A stretch of 64,000 nt of DNA, taken from positions 62,001 to 126,000 of the forward strand of contig NZ_LMFB01000038.1 of NCBI RefSeq assembly GCF_001426685.1, read 5' to 3'. Made by a program: the position numbers and the translations under genes. Below, piece after piece: positions 63,927 to 64,000 of the stretch (the first letter of the stretch is position 1; each line of letters begins with the position of its first letter). The notes beneath the pieces are model-generated. The model was not told the origin of the DNA and ran no database searches. It saw only the letters and a list, made by a program, of their open reading frames with translations. This DNA is from Rhizobium sp. Root483D2 (lineage in GTDB: Bacteria > Pseudomonadota > Alphaproteobacteria > Rhizobiales > Rhizobiaceae).

Positions 63927-64000
63927 TCAGCGCTGCGCGGCCGCGCGCGGGAACGGCTGTTCGCCAGCCACGCCGGCCGGCAGGCCGACAGTGGCGAGAT
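63927..64000 (-). CDS. Partial gene at the right edge
   Basis: An open frame ends at TGA 63927-63929 and continues past the window edge: LATVGLPAGVAGEQPFPRAA. It lies 36 bases before the fused transporter on the same strand. The family is not recognised from this short tail. Confidence 0.45.
   Translation of the reverse strand, partial: LATVGLPAGVAGEQPFPRAAAQR

Noticed and set aside
1-64000. CRISPR arrays, tRNA or rRNA genes, integrases
   Set aside because: None were seen on reading both strands; tRNA and covariance searches would be needed for certainty.

Overview
The window looks like a chromosomal segment of an alphaproteobacterium of the order Rhizobiales, most likely Rhizobiaceae (Rhizobium/Agrobacterium/Sinorhizobium group). 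This is inferred from the GC-rich codon use, the many small rhizobial proteins (DUF1127, DUF6429, DUF6894, entericidin, DUF1236/SH3), ExoD, and betaine-homocysteine methyltransferase next to methylamine-type corrinoid genes. I saw no rRNA, tRNA, CRISPR array, prophage or intact insertion sequence.

Layout. 1-4.2 kb: tail of an unidentified gene with a terminator, then a three-gene ABC importer of the glycine betaine/quaternary amine type. 4.2-9.9 kb: surface polysaccharide genes (acyltransferase, O-antigen ligase-like protein, glycosyltransferase) around a betaine-homocysteine methyltransferase (bmt) whose start is preceded by a near-perfect palindromic operator. 10-13.5 kb: ECF sigma factor/von Willebrand A protein pair and a phosphodiester glycosidase. 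13.5-25 kb: a corrinoid one-carbon island: QueG-like Fe-S protein, non-pyrrolysine MttB-family methyltransferase, corrinoid protein, DUF1638 protein, ExoD, formyltransferase, Virulence_fact-domain protein, detached methylene-H4folate reductase C-terminal Fe-S/Zn protein, MetF-like reductase, methyl-H4folate:corrinoid methyltransferase, a 112-aa unknown, and a RamA/RACo-type corrinoid reactivase. 25-27.5 kb: topoisomerase IB, a LysR regulator and a small protein. 27.5-34 kb: DctB/DctD-like two-component system driving a TctCBA tricarboxylate transporter. 34-40 kb: small proteins, a GlxA/GbdR-type AraC regulator and two paralogous multi-receiver response regulators, one a diguanylate cyclase. 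40-46.5 kb: dimethylglycine/sarcosine dehydrogenase-like flavoprotein, a large MscS channel and a DUF924 protein. 47-50.8 kb: sulfate ABC importer (sbp-cysTWA). 51-56.6 kb: OafA-type acetyltransferase, small proteins and an MsbA-like exporter. 56.8-64 kb: a probable organosulfur/cystine uptake and use cluster (cystathionine beta-lyase, DsbA-like isomerase, LLM flavin monooxygenase, two tandem binding proteins, fused permease-ATPase), carrying a MITE-like palindrome.

How it may work together (inference). The betaine importer brings in a quaternary amine. One methyl can go to homocysteine (Bmt) or, through the MttB-type enzyme and corrinoid protein, to tetrahydrofolate. The MetF-type reductase could then run in the oxidative direction. 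Dimethylglycine could be finished by the FAD/GcvT-type dehydrogenase at 40.5-43 kb, possibly under the GbdR-like regulator at 35.7 kb. The most interesting part is this anaerobe-style corrinoid system, with several uncharacterised partners, in what looks like an aerobic organism. Several of its enzymes also share Arg/Gly-rich tails.
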